Source of the DNA: Spisula solida
Taxonomy: Eukaryota; Mollusca; Bivalvia; Venerida; Mactridae
Direction of reading: 5' to 3'
DNA: 64,000 nt
Assembly: GCA_947247005.1 (NCBI GenBank)
Contig: OX365954.1
Location: forward strand, 512,001-576,000
In this document: positions 1 to 15,100 of the stretch, piece by piece
Layout of the letters: each line of letters starts with the position of its first letter
Numbering within the stretch: the first letter of the stretch is position 1
The notes under the pieces: model-generated
What the model was told of the DNA's origin: nothing
Database searches by the model: none
Seen by the model: the letters and a program-made list of their open reading frames with translations, nothing else
Position numbers and translations under genes: made by a program

Positions 1-101
1 GTTACTGAAAGCTTCACATGGTGATCAAATCAAAATGGAGATTTTACCGACGAGATTAGTGGAACAAAAGATGTCTACAGATATGGTCTATCTGAACGCA
101 G
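1..101 (+). CDS. GRIP: GRIP exon a (partial): end of a PDZ domain
   Basis: Open from base 2 and truncated by the window edge. It reads [19 protein letters not shown], the last helix and strand of a PDZ fold, probably PDZ3. Donor CAG|GTATGT; ends in phase 1. Confidence 0.8.
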
Positions 102-3100
102 GTATGTTCTATTGGTACTACCAAATATCACAGTGTTTGCCTGATCAAAATCCCAAATAGTCAAATGTTTAAACTTAACATGTACACTATATTATTCGTC
201 CCCGGCTTACCATTTATATTGATATGAATTAAAATATGGTTGATGGGGTTTTTAGTTTTGATTTATTACCAGTATGTATCAGGGCTCCTACAATTCTTGA
301 ATAATCCGGAAATCCCGATTTACTGCACTAGAAAGAATGAAAAAAAATTCAGAGAACTGACAAAGTTATGGTCATTTGGAATTTCATAACTTGAATTTTA
401 ACTACAAAACTATGTTTGAACGGAGTTTTGGTGTAGAGATGTATGTTTATGGCAACCGAAACATTGTTGCGATTCATTTTCAGGATTGGGCATCATGCCT
501 CAGTAGAATCCCTGATGTATGTTTAAGGAACCAAACTTAATGAAGTACAGTCAAACCTGTCTTGACTTAAGCAATCTTATCTGGGAATGTTTTGATTAAA
601 GCAAGTGACTTACTTTTACTTTTCCTCTTCATCCCCAATGGGACATAAGGCTACAACAAGCTCTCTCCATCTTCTGCTGTCCTTTGCTATGTATTGGGAC
701 TGGCCAAAGCAAGTGACTGGGTACTTAATTAAAAAAAAATCGAATAAGGATTTCATGTAATAGGCTGTTTAGGATGGGTGGTTGTTTAGTTTAGGTGACT
801 TACACAGGTTTGACTGTATTTCAGGTTTGTTTGTCTGAAACCTGATTATTCCAATATTGTTTAAATTTATCCATACAATTCTGATGATAACATTCTTAGA
901 TATAGCTTCATGAATTTCCCATAGTTACCGTACATACCTGCCATTTCTAGGTCAAAACATTAAGCACATATTAATCAACCTGAAATTACTAAACCAGTCT
1001 GTTAAACTAATCTTACATTAGTGAAATGGTTTGGTACCTGGCGATCTGGGTTTGATTTTCAGTCATGGCCTGGGTTTGATTCCCGGTCACAGCCTGGATT
1101 TGATTCCCAACTGAACCAACCAAGCACAGAAAACATAGAACACATACAAGGCACAATGCCCAACTAATCAAGTAAAGATCTGCCAAAAACCAGTCTTCTA
1201 AAGGGTTTATTTTAGAACCAGTCTGTGTATTGCTGGACTGGTCTGTTATATCAGAATCAGCCTATTGTGTATATTGTATAACCAATTGTTATCAGCTGTA
1301 AGAAACTGGTCCATATTTGTTTTCAGGATAATGCATGTTGTCCATTGGTACTTAGTAATATGGTAAACTTCCATTAAGCATGGATAAACTCTGTCTCAAG
1401 TAGATATGTCTGTTTCTATTGAATCATGAAATCTTACATTTAGGCATGCTTGTATATGTATGTACAGATATGCAATTTTGTTTTCGATGTGGCTTAATAA
1501 TTTTTTTTTCAAAATATGTCAATCTTTCTTATTTCACTCCTCCTTTATTGTGCACTATTTCTTATTTCATGTTGAACTGCCCTTTGAATGTTAATCTGTA
1601 ACTTGCTAATTATTAAAAAAAATCTTAAATTAAGAAATATTCTCACCAATCTGTTTGAAGTTCTGACTTTTATTTCTGTACTTTATTCTTTAATTTTGTC
1701 TCATTTATGTACATACATATCAATAATTAACATCTACGACTAAATGTTCAGCTGCTTACAGTTTAAACAATTATGTCAATTTGCTGCTAGTGATTGTCAT
1801 TGTGCTTCACCTGGGCTAAGTTAGGTCTTATGGAAATATTGATGGATAACTTGTAGACATATTTTATCCATTGCTTTATTGAATGTTGTACTTCCCTGAA
1901 CACCGATGTCTACTGCAGTATAATGTCTCACGTTCACTATAATCTCTCGTTAGGATATAGCCCCAAAAACTAGTTAACTGAATCCGATATTGTGTATAAC
2001 TGCAAAATTGTTGATAAAAAGCGTTAAACCCAAACCAACAAACAACAATTATTCAGACTTTTGTTTTTGTAGAGGTTGTCCTAGTTTTGGGGAAAACATA
2101 ATGTTTTAAGGATTGTTGCCCTGTGTGGATGCATTATATGACCAATACTATATAAAGGAAAAAAAGCCATGCGCTTCTATATAAAATGTGAACATTAAAA
2201 CATGAAACTGCAGTAGTTAAAGGTATACTAGTCTGTGTGAATCTGAACAAGTCAACAAAAACTATTCAATCCTTCAATTTATTAATGTTATGTCACGTAA
2301 ATATGCGACAAAAATTAATATTTTCAGCTGCAATTTTATCACAATGGTTTTAATCGCAGATGTTCTCCCCAATGCGATCACAAAACAAATTAAAAAAAAA
2401 ATTGTGTAACTTGTTCAGATGTGCCTAGTACATCTTTAAAATTTATCAATTTTCCATTGAGCATGTATGTATATATATATATATATCTCTCGGTATCCTT
2501 CTATCCTATAGGCTTTCAGAAGAAAAACATCATCCCCTCCATCTCCTCCCCTGTGTTAAACAATCCATCTCTATATAATGGTCTCGGCTCATGTAAAAGT
2601 TACAACACTCTAGGATTCTCTGGACGATTATCAACTGATATGCTAAATAAGAAACGTCGATCATGGATGAAGTCTGACAAGAGAGTTGGATCTTGTGGTA
2701 TTTTATGTTTGCATTTTGTATCCTACTGTTAGGGTCACTACAAGGCCGGAGTAAATAAATTCCTAGATTATCATCCTGGCCTGCCCAAGATTTTAAGACA
2801 GTTATAATGACATACTAACTATCCTGGCCTGTACCAATTTTCATGGCATCTTAATTTTTTTATTTTCTTGAAGAAAACATTAGACTGTTGAAACGCTTAA
2901 AGCACATCAGTCCTAACCTAAACAGGAAACATATTTCTGATACAAAATAATTTTCCCTTTTTCCCCTTTTTGTGAAAAAGTTGGATGATAATCTGGTGAT
3001 GTTTAATGGCCTGAGTTATATTTATTGGTTTACAAAACCAGGGACCATATATTTAAAAAAAATTGAAATAATACTACACTTTTAAATGCTCATTTTTTTG

Positions 3101-6100
3101 GTGATTACAAATTAATTGTAAGTGTTTCAATTTAAAAACAATCAAGACCTCCACAGAAGAGAGTGTTAAATATTTCAAAGAGTCAGGGGATCAACATTTA
3201 ATGCTGAAAATAGTTTTATATGGGCTATATATTGAGTGTGTCGTTCTACAGTATTCGCTATATTTCATATTGTTGTGCTTATATTATTTCAATTGGCTTA
3301 TGAATTTGGGGGGGGGGAATTGTAAACCAAAAGATAGAAGTAGTGGCCTTACTTACATATATGCATATATTTCTATTATGTTATTCACTATCTCTGCTTC
3401 CCTGAAGTATGTATGAAGCAAAATATATAAATATTTATGTATGCTTTGGTAATGCTCAGATAGTTTGTTTATCAAAGGTTTGTATATTGTTAAATAACTT
3501 GCAATAATATGTCTGTCAGACCAAATATAAGAAAAAATATAAATCTAGGACTGATACAGGGTGAAAATTAGTCTGTCTGAATCAGATTCTGGCAGTCTTG
3601 TCTGTCAGACTTGTAGGTCGGTAAGTCTGGTTTATAATTCTAAGATTTGATGTTTACTATTTAAAATGGTAGATATGTCGATCTTAATGTATGATAAATA
3701 AATAAATAATTCACAAAGTTATAATGATAAATCTCAATATTAAGACCACTCTTTAAACCCTTGAATGTGTGTTGTCAATATTTGTATGGGATTATTATGT
3801 GGGTGGTCAAAGTGAAGTTTTACTCAATATACAAAATAAGTCAGTAAAAACCAATGTACTGTAAATCATTTTCGCTTATATTCGCGAAGATGTTGACACG
3901 AAACACAAATGCGGAATTGAACATTTTTAATGATATCAAAATACAAAAAAATAATGAAACTTTTGGAAAAATTGCGAAATAAAAGTTATGCAAAATTAAG
4001 TGATTTACAGTACTGAGGAATTCAGCAATGTTGCTCTGTCTATTTTCAGGTTATAGTGATTATTATGACTAATAAAAGATTTTAGGTCTTGATGACAAAT
4101 TAAATTAATTGAATTCTTTATTATTAAATTGAATAGAACCTTTAGAAGTAAAAATATGTACTATTCACTTTAGTTCAAACTAGTAAAAGACTGTGCATTA
4201 TTTTTCATCAAAACAAATCATACCATGTATTATTGATGCAAAATCACATTTGCCAATGAGACAGAAGGCGGCTTTTGGCTAAGAGAATATGATTTGCCCA
4301 TCTCATCATTAAGGGTTGAAACTTTTTAGTCGTTTTTAGCTGACTTAATTAATACTGGTTAGGCTGATAACATATAGTTAGTCCCCAACAGGTTTTGAAC
4401 CAGAGGGGACTATAGGTTTGCCCTCTGTCCGTCAGTCTGTGCGTCCATCCGTCAAAAAATTTGCGTCCTGACTCAACTCAAACAGTTTTCAAACTAGGTT
4501 TATGAAACTTGGTATGTGGATAGGGGGCAATATGGGGATTATGCATGTCTATTATTATTCTGACAAATTGTGGTTGCTATGGAGACAAAAAGAGTGAAAA
4601 AGAGCCAAATTTTGGATTCTGCCATAATTCAAACAGTTTCCAAGCTAGGTTTATGAACTTGGTATGTGGGTAGATGCCAATAAGGAAATTATGCCTATCT
4701 AAATAATTTTTGATTCTGACAAAAATTGTGATTGCTATGGCAACAGAAACATTGAAAATAATTTAAAGGCCATGGCTTCAAACCAGTAGGGGACTTCTGT
4801 ATTGATTGCAATTCTTAATGACTTGTTTATTTAGTAATGGAGAGAAGTATACTGACAGGGAATGAACAAGTATACCATGGAGTAAAGAGTTAATACAATA
4901 TGTATTGTTACATTATGGTATATGAGTATGGTTTATATGTAATATTATCATATTGCAGCATCGGTAGCATCCACATCTACCTCAGTATTTACTGCCAGTA
5001 ATCAAGTATGTCGTATGGATGTTAGTGAGGTGATATTGTATGGTGAGAGGGCGGGGCTTGGGCTGGTCCTAGATAGTACAGTCCCACCTTCCTGCATACT
5101 ACAAGATCCTCCTCTTGTTACTAGGATGGAACCTAATACAGCAGCTGAAAGGTGAGTAATCAACTGGCCACGCCCCCTAAACAGTGTGGGAGGGGCAGAC
5201 AACTTTGTGAGAGTTATTTGTCATAATTAATAGAGTAGTATAAATGATAGTACTTTAAAAAAGGACTTATACATGTAGATTAAATATTGATAATTTCACT
5301 AAAACTTTCTATGGGGAGGATTAATGTCAAATATTGTGAGTATAAGAATTACAAACAATGTCAAATTCTAAAATCATGCCATCCATCGGTTTTCTACACA
5401 GACCACCTGAATTCACATATTTCATGCAAACGTTCTAACAGTTTCAAGCACACATACTAGGTACCACTGTCAGACACATAGTCTGACAAAGGTGGAAAAT
5501 ATGTCAGAATGCAAATAAGGCTGTGATACCAAAACAAATATAAGTAGACAAAATGCAGGACAGTTGCTGGGTATTTGAAATGATTGCATTTGTAACTTCC
5601 ATTCTAAGTTGGTTTTGTTAGATGATAAAGGTTTTGTGCATGAATGTAAGGATGGACAGGGTATATTTCTGGCTGAGTGAGACTTGTTTACACTGAAAGG
5701 AACTGTGAAAAAATTTAACTTACCAGTATGTATTACTTGTTTTATAATTATTCTACTAATTAATTTATACCCTGACAGGTGTGGGGTGATTCATGAAGGG
5801 GACAGAATCCTTACTGTAAATGGTATAGATGTATGTGAAAAAACTCTGGATGAAATTAACCAAATGTTACATGATTCTTGGCAACATGCTAAACTGGAGG
5901 TAGAATTTGATATAGCGGATGCTGTTATGGCCAGTAGTGGAACGTTTGTCGTCAAGTTGCCCCGGAAACCAGGTGGGATCGGAATAACATTAAGTGGTAC
6001 AGTCTTGTGTTACATTTTGCTGATTAAGTTGTATAACTTGTTTTATCAGGTCAGTCCCCTGTTTACATATTATTGTATATATGAACATTGCAAATTCTCT

Positions 6101-9100
6101 TATTAATGTATTATTTTGATAGAGATGTTTTAGGTATTATATGCAGCTTAGTGAACAAGGTATTAGGTTTCACTGCCATTTTCTCAAATTAGAATGTTTA
6201 AAACAATAGAAATACAATGTAATGATATTTCAATGTTTGTATACAAGTGACAGACCTGATTAAATGGACTATATTATGTGATAACTGCTAGAATCAGACT
6301 GCAGCTTGTAGCATTCTGTTTGCTTTATATTGTATATTTCATTTTGAATTTTATGTATTCATAATGGTCTTAACCAATAGCTGAAAATTGTTTGTAACAT
6401 TTGTAACAACTTTTCTGCTGTGTCGAGTAAAGACATTGTACATATTAGTACAGATGTACAATAGTTGAAATCAATTTACTTTGTTTATACATCATAATTC
6501 ATGCTGAGCTATAAGTTCTATAAGAGTGATTTTGATATAAATTATAGAACTTGTTTCACAATCCACCTAAAATAAATCAGTATTAAGTAAATCATCCATG
6601 ATCCTTTGTATATAACCGTTATATTAACATATGTTAGAAAGAGGCATGCATGTTTTAGAACTTTATATTCTTATTTTAGCCAAATCAAAGCTCGGAAATC
6701 CATTACTGATAACAGAGGTGAAGAAAGGTAGTGTTGCATACAGGTGAGTCCTTTCAGATTTCTCACTGGAAGAATTATGAAGAGGTCCATTTGGAAGATT
6801 GCATTTGTTTATTTGAAATATGTTAGTCCCGGTAAAATAAAGACTTGACTTGCCTACTTACTGATTGTACCCAATTACATGTGTGTGAATGGGGGGATTA
6901 CGTGTGTGTGAAGGGGGGATTACGTGTGTGTGAAGGGGGGATTATGTGTGTGTGAAGGGGGGATTACGTGTGTGTGAAGGGGGGATTACGTGTGTGTGAA
7001 GGGGGGATTACGTGTGCGTGAAGGGGAGGATTACGTGTGCGTGAAGGGGGGATTATGTGTGTGTGAAGTGGGGGATTACCTGTGTGTGAAGGGGGATTAC
7101 GTGTGTGTGAAGGGGGGATTACGTGTGTGTGAAGGGGGGATTACGTGTGTGTGAAGGGGAGGATTACGTGTGTGTGAAGGGGGGATTACGTGTGTGTGAA
7201 GGGGAGGATTACGTGTGTGTGAAGGGGGGATTACGTGTGTGTGAAGTGGGGGATTACCTGTGTGTGAAGGGGGATTACGTGTGTGTGAAGGGGGGATTAC
7301 GTGTGTGTGAAGGGGGGATTACGTGTGTGTGAAGGAGGGGATTACGTGTGTGTGAAGGGGGGATTACGTGTGTGTGAAGGGGGGATTACGTGTGTGTGAA
7401 GGGGGGGATTACGTGTGTGTGAAGGGGAGGATTACGTGTGTGTGAAGGGGGGATTACGTGCGTATGAAGGGGGGATTACGTGTGTGTGAAGGGGGGGATT
7501 ACGTGTGTGTGAAGGGGGGAGTAAGTGTGTGTGAAGGGGGGAGTAAGTGTGTGTGAAGGGGAGGATTACGTGTGTGTGAAGGGGGGGATTACGTGTGTGT
7601 GAAGGGGAGGGGGAGGGGGGAGGTTTGGGGTCAGTGTGTTCTATAGACATATGTCATGTTTATTATACTGGTATATCAGTCATTTGTGTGGGTATTCTCC
7701 TGTTTGGTATACTTCACATCGCTAGACGATAACATTATTCAGTACAAGATGAAATCCCACTAGAGGTGCTCACTGTTACTTTGTTAGCAAAACAAAAAGT
7801 ACTCTATAGCTTTTTATGCGCCGGCGTCTACTGATATGGAGGCGATTATCCCGTCCGTTCGTTCATCCGAAAATGTTTACCAAAACTTTCAAGTTCTTGA
7901 AACTCAAATATTTTTTAAAGTCAATCAAGGTATTGCTTTCAAACTTGGTATACTTATTTACCACCATAAACACCTATTATTGTCAAAGCCATGTAACAAT
8001 ATCCAAAATTTCAATAGAATTATGGCCGCTGATTGACTTTGCTAGTTTTTTATGGACAAGGCTTCCACGGGTGCATAAGGTTTTTTTATTGAATGTAGTC
8101 TTGTTCTGTATTGTTGTTGTCACACCATTTATATCCTGATATACCAAAATATGATATCAAGTCAGACAGGGAAGGCAGCACTCAGACACCCGAGTATAGA
8201 AAACATTAAAAACATACAAGGCACATTGCCCAACTAAACAAGTAAAAGATCCGCCCAAGTCCCTCCTGTCAAAAAGTAGAATGAATTAGTTTCAGCATTC
8301 AAAAAGCTGAATGCCCTAGCTGAATGACCCAGTCCCAACAGTTTCAGCAGTAAAACGGCTTCAATGCCTAGTTTTAGCTGTCAGAAATCCTAAAAAGTCG
8401 ACAATTAAGCATTGTTTTATTCACAGATGTGGATCAGTACAAGCAGGGGACAAGTTGTTATCTATCAATGATGTACGGACACATAATCTCAGTATTGATG
8501 AAGCTGTAGCTCTTCTAAAAGGAGAGGAAGAAATTATCAAACTGAAACTAAAGAGGGACGATCATTCGACAGGTAAACTGGATTCTACTCTGTTTGAAGA
8601 TGAAGCAGCATCATTATGTACATTTTTGGTTTCTATATTGATCAATATTTATACATCGGTTGTATTACTTGTTATGAAGCTGGCAATTAATGACTTGAAA
8701 ATTGTGTTCTTAATTTTTCCTGTAGATTATTGAACATATGAAGTGTTCTTAAATAATTATAACTTAAAGATATTTAAGGCTCAAGTAATGAAATATACTC
8801 TCAAGATATATCTTTATCACATAAACACCATGGTCTTCCATGTGAGAACAAATGACAGAACAATGTTCTCCAACACGTGTGATAACAAATGTGTGACGTC
8901 ACCAGCTTTTCGACGTGAAAAAGTAACGTGGTCAGCTTAAATTTGTTATTTCTGACGTTCTTACTCGATAACTATGGTAATGTGATAAGAAGAAACTGTT
9001 GCTTGTTGTCTTTGGGGTCAACATTTCTTAAACTTGTCACAAAAACAAATTATTAAACTCGCCAAAGGCTGGCTTAATAACCTGTTTCATATAGACTGGT

Positions 9101-12100
9101 TTATTAAAGAAATGTGGATCTCCAAAGACAACTTATGATGGATCCTATATTTATAAATAATGTGTGAATGTTCACTTTGTAAGCAGTGAGTGTGTTATCT
9201 ATACCTTCTTATAGATGTAAATGGAGAAGAATTAATCTCCTATACTGTGGAGTTGGAGAGACATGGTGGACCTTTAGGGGTCACAATCTCCGGTACAGAT
9301 GACCCCTCGGACCCTATAATTATATCAGCATTAGTCACAGGAGGTCTAGCTGCCAGGTATGACTATACAGCTTAATCCATTATGTCATGGAGATCCATTT
9401 TAATACTCATGTAAGATTTCATTAATGTGGCTCAAAATCAAAATGTAGCTTACAAATATCACAAATATTAAACTAACAATTTTCATAAAGGTTCCATAAA
9501 CAAAATATAATACACTTTTGATACTGTATATTTATACAGTATTAGTGAAAAACAGTGAATTTTGAATTTCAGATATTTGGAAATATTAGCAATTGTCTTG
9601 TAGCTTTTTTTACAGACCGAAACTTGTGCTTGATGAAATGTTAGCCAATTTTGTAAATTTTTATACGCGGTTGAAAACGGGACTAATTATGTGAACATCC
9701 TTGGCGTGCGGGCCGCGCGTCCAGTAATTTGTCTGTACTCTAACTCAAACAGTTTTCGTGCGATCGTCTTCAAACTTGCTGACAAATATCTAGGCCAAGT
9801 TCGATTATAGGGTTAAATCAGCCCAGGCCTTCTTGGGTTATGGTCCTTCATTTACCAAAAAAAGAGAAATTGGCCTTGTCTGTACTCCAACTCAAACAGT
9901 TTTCGTGCGATCGTCTTCAAACTTGCTGACAATGCTTATGGACGTAATATCTAGGCCAAGTTCGATTATAGGCCAAATCGACCCAGGCCTTCTTAGGTTA
10001 TGGTCCTTCATTTACCAAAAAAAATGTGAAATTGGCCTTGTCTGTACTCAAACAGTTTTCGTGCGATCGTCTTGAAACTTGCTGACAATGCTTATGGACG
10101 TAATATCTAGGACAAGTTCGATTATAGGCCAAATCGGCCCAGGCCTTCTTGGGTTATGGTCCTTCATTTACCAAAAAAGTGAAATTGGCCTTGTCTGTAC
10201 TCTTACTCAACCAGTTTCCGTGCGATCGTCTTCAAACTTGCTGACAATGCTTATGGACGTAATATCTAGGCAAAGTTCGATTAAAGACCAAATCGGCCCA
10301 GGCCTTTTTGGGTTATGGTCCTTCATTTACCAAAAAAATGTGAAATTAGCCTTGTCTGTACACTAACTGAAACAGTTTTCGTGCGATCGTCTTGAAACTT
10401 GCTGACAATGCTTATGGACGTAATATCTAGGCCAAGTTCGATTATAGGCCAAATCGGCCCAGGCTTTCTTAGGTTATGGTCCTTCATTTACCAAAAAAAA
10501 TGTGAAATTGGCCTTGTCTGTACTCAAACAGTTTTCGTGCGATCGTCTTCAAACTTGCTGACAATGCTTATGGGCGTAATATCTAGGACAAGTTCGATTA
10601 TAGGCCAAATCGGCCCTGGCCTTCTTGGGTTATGGTCCTTCTTTTACCAAAAAAGTGAAATTGGCCTTGTCTGTACTCTTACTCAACCAGTTTTCGTGCG
10701 ATCGTCTTCAAACTTGCTGACAATGCTTATGGACGTAATATCTAGGCAAAGTTCGATTATAGACCAAATCGGCCCAGGCCTTTTTGGGTTATGGTCCTTC
10801 ATTTACCAAAAAAATGTGAAATTAGCCTTGTCTGTACACTAACTGAAACAGTTTTCGTGCGATCGTCTTCAAACTTGGTGACAACGCTTATAGGCATAAT
10901 ATCTAGGCCAAGTTTGATTCAATCAAACTTATCATGAATTCGTATTAAATTTACCACATCTTCATGTTGTATTGGTGTGTATTAAATCTTGCTATGCATC
11001 TTACTTGACTTGTGGTCTTGCAAGATACAGATAAATCAAGCAAAAGCATTCCTATAAATTAGTATGAATATAGGAAACAACTGATATGGTGCATTTGTCA
11101 AAACCGTATATATAGTTTGTGATTATAAAGATTAGTTTAAAGATAATTGTTTTGACATAATATGGGCTTTTATTTCACAATCAATATTTTTTGTCACTAC
11201 CACAACCAAGACGGGCGTATTTTGTGACATTTTGGCACTCTTGTTGAATTTGCCATTATTTCCATAGCCTCTTCTGCAGTTATAAAACCATTAGAGAAGG
11301 AGAAAATGTATGTGAACATGCTTCACTGTAATGCAGGGCTGTCAATTTTCCTGATTTATCCGGAAGTCCGAATGTATCATTTCTGAGAGAGCAATGGCTT
11401 CTGACCAAAATAAAAGTTATTTGATGAAAATATCTCAAGAAATGGCAAAGTTATGGTAAATTTAATCTGCTGTAAAGGATTTTCTTTAATACAAACTAAT
11501 TATGGAAATTGTTGACCCTTTTGACACCCCTGTTTCATGCTGACTGAACATTGTCTGTTTTACAGAACTGGTGCTATACAGATTGGTGATAGATTGTTAG
11601 CTATAAACAGTGTTCTCACACTGGGTAAATCACTAGATGAAGCTAAGACCATGTTACACACAGCTGGTGATCTAGTCACATTGAAGATTGCACGACCAGA
11701 AAAACCAAGTAGGTCAACTTTGATATGGTTCTTGTATAGATTTCAATTTATACATGTAAAATTTATCTATTATTATACACCCAGATACTTAGTATATGTG
11801 GGCTATATTGGAGTCATGCTTAAGGTCTGTTGGTTGGTCTGTGAAAATTTTGTTCGGTCCATTTCTCTGTAACCATTGGTCAGATTTCATTGAAACTTTG
11901 CATGACTGATCAGTACCAAGTCTAGTTGGCCATATCATATGCGTACGTTGGTAGTATAAATTTTAAGACAGTTATGGCCCCTTTGTTTTTTACACTTATA
12001 AATTTTGTCCGGGCTATTTCTCTGTAACCATTGGTATGATTTTATCAAACTTTGCATGACTGATCAGTACTTAGTTTAGTGGTGCATATCATTGGCACAC

Positions 12101-15100
12101 ACTGGTTGGATCAATTTTAAGGAAGTTAATTTGGCTTATGGTTGCCTGCCAAGCATATTTTGCAAGACTCATTAGTACTAAAGCTAGACTAGATATATGT
12201 ACATATCATCATAATTTGGATGTCTGCTACTAAGTCACTGTGTCAAGCAGTATCTGGAGGTATTCGTCACATTCAGTGATATTTCTTGTTATGCTATGAT
12301 TTGGGTTATCATTATACTTGACACAATTTCAGTTTTGGTATCATTTATGATGTCTCCCATGTGTAGTGCATGATGTCCCGATGTCTGGATGGATTTCATA
12401 AAGTTTTTCCACACTTGATCTTTTTAACCATTGGTCAAGTTTCAATGTAACTTCACATGAATACTTTGTTGCATGCCTAGTTGTACATTTACCATTAATC
12501 CCATGTAAAAGACACGGTCATGTATTGAATGCAGGTAAAAAATGAGAGCAGATTCAAGGGAAATTTTTTTTTTGAAGGAAATTGAGCAAAAATTGTGAAA
12601 ATACGAGTTATTTGAATCCCAACCACTTGGTTAGGGTTCATATGTATACAACTTGTAGAACAAGTGCAGTTAACAATGTTATTTTATTTGCAGAGAGTGA
12701 GATGAATCAGAGTAATAACAGCAGTAAAACTAACGTAAGTCTGACCACAGGGGTGTCAATATTCCTGATTAATCTTGAATTCCATATTTATCTATCCTAA
12801 AAGAGCTATGATTTCTCACCAAAATTTGTTTGACGAAAAGATCTCAAGAAATGGCAAACTTAATCTGCTCTGTAGGATTTGAATCAAATACTAACTGAGT
12901 TAAATATGGAAACATTGTGTTTGAAGTGACATGAAGGCCTCTTGTTTGGCAAAAATGGTCAGCGGCATATGATTTTCAGGATTTTTAATTTGCCTCTGTT
13001 GACACCCCTATAACTTTATTATAATTATACATGTATGTGGTGGCACAGTGGACTAGTCTTGCCTATGGATCAAGAGGCCCCTGGTTTAATTCCCTGCTGT
13101 GTTTCTTGATCATGTTTTAAAGGTTTTTCAGTGCTTCTGACCCAACTAGAGATGAACTGGTTGGTAACCCAGGGGTAGTCTCGCCTGTATTTGTGCTGTA
13201 CACAGGGTATCTTAAAAAACACGGAGTCTATTCAGAAAGAGCTAGGACATTACACCTGGATTCTATGTATCACAAACTCACAGTATGTTGACTCACTGTA
13301 CCCCCAAACCGGAAGTCGCTGATAACTAGGCGTTCAGAAAATAAAATGATCGTGTTTACCGTCTCGGATAGTTTGGATTTTATTAGTTTATTCCTTAGTA
13401 TCGCATAAAGTAAGTGCACTGTTTTAGTTAAAATGTAGTCCATAAAATACTGTTTAGGTAGATACCAAACATTCCTGATAAAAGCCCTTATAAACTTTAT
13501 TTTCAAGTTAAATAACGATTAGATATTTGTTTGAGCGTGTAATGAACCTACAAATTCTTTGAAAAATAGTATATTTAGCTTTCCAAATTCTTGCAACCTT
13601 TTCTGCATTGTAAATGAATGTATAACACATCGATACACACAAACATTGCTCTATCTTAACGGATACGTTTTGAAGAAAATGTGTTTTCTGGGACATGTAT
13701 GCCGATTACACTGTACGACTAGTCGAAACATGACTGACCCACTAGTCACATTTTGTAAAATCTGGACTGTACGCTTAGTCGCAAAAAAAAACTGTACGCC
13801 TATGCAAACGTATTTTCAACCTTGCATTTATTGCTCTGACCTTGTTATGTGTTAACCGTAGAAAGTAGACATGGAACAGTATCAATGCTACCGCAGCAAT
13901 TTTTATTCAAAGAAAATGTTTTCTGGAGTAAAAGACCCGAAGAATCTGGGACATATGCATTGAGTAATGACCTTGGATAACTTTGACATTAAAGTTTAGT
14001 ATAATATACGTATAGACACGGTCCCTGTAAAAACTGTGTTTGTTAACTGCATGTAATTATGTGACAGTCCAGTAAAATATAAAGACTTAATAGAATCAAG
14101 AGATGTTTATAAAATTGTAATACATTGTACACGTAAGTCCCCGTGACATCCCGATAGTCAGGAATGTTTAAGGTTGAATGACGACTTTGACTAAATGACC
14201 TTGTTAAGTTATTGAACGGAAACCATTGGACCTATTCATTCATGTTAAAGGTCACATTGATACTGTCCCTTGACCTACCGACCGCACAATCCATATAGGT
14301 CATCTATTGTTGATGCCCGCCGCCCCCTGGAACAAAATATGGATAGGTGCGAAACGGATATGCCAGGGTCATTGGTGAGGAAAATGACCAAAAACTTACT
14401 GTTTTCTTGTCGAAAATAAAGATACAATGCATAACTGATATTTATTATTTCAATGAGTACCTTGAAAAGGCTAATACCCACAGGCATTTCGTAATTGGTT
14501 ATTTGAATATTTTATTGAATAGGCATACAGTGGTACTGCGACTAGTGGGACAGACGGATTTTCGCATTTTCCGAATAGGCGTCCAGTGCATGATTCGAAT
14601 GCACACTGGATTAAACACTATTGCAACGATTCAGGACAGAAATGCATCATTGCACATATACACTCATACGTATAGATTGATAATGAAACACCTAGAAGAG
14701 ATTATTACTCAAGCATTTCGTAATTGGATATTTAAATATGTTATTGAATAGGCGTACAGTGGTGCTGCGACTAGTGGGACAGATGGATTTTCGCGTTTTC
14801 CGAATAGGCGTCCAGTGCATGATTCGAATGCATACTGGATTAGACACTATTGAAACGATTCAGGGGAGAAATGCATCAATGCACGTATAAACTCATACGT
14901 AAAGATTGATAATGAAACACCTAGAAGAGATTAGTACTCGAATTTCCTTATCATTTCCAAAATAACGGACATTTTATCGTGATTGAATCATCTTTCGCTT
15001 TAAGCAGCTGTCTATTTTGAGAAAATACGTTTTCATTTTAAATGCTAATACCTAGTATGGGACATTCTAATGAAGATACTTTTATTTCACGCTAAAAAAA

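Noticed and set aside
5002..5202. Minus-strand open frame opposite GRIP exon c
   Set aside because: Antisense shadow of a verified PDZ4 exon.
7123..7650. Open frames on both strands over the 22-bp array
   Set aside because: They read through a perfect tandem repeat and give only repeated low-complexity peptides; no start context or family.
9833..10842. Open frames up to 147 codons over the 159-bp array
   Set aside because: Stop-poor repeat unit; frames break at unit indels and match no protein I know.
13559..14751. Open frames of 98 and 134 codons inside the 1960-bp element, as possible transposase
   Set aside because: No DDE motifs or zinc-finger signatures; the longer one crosses the 229-bp duplication.
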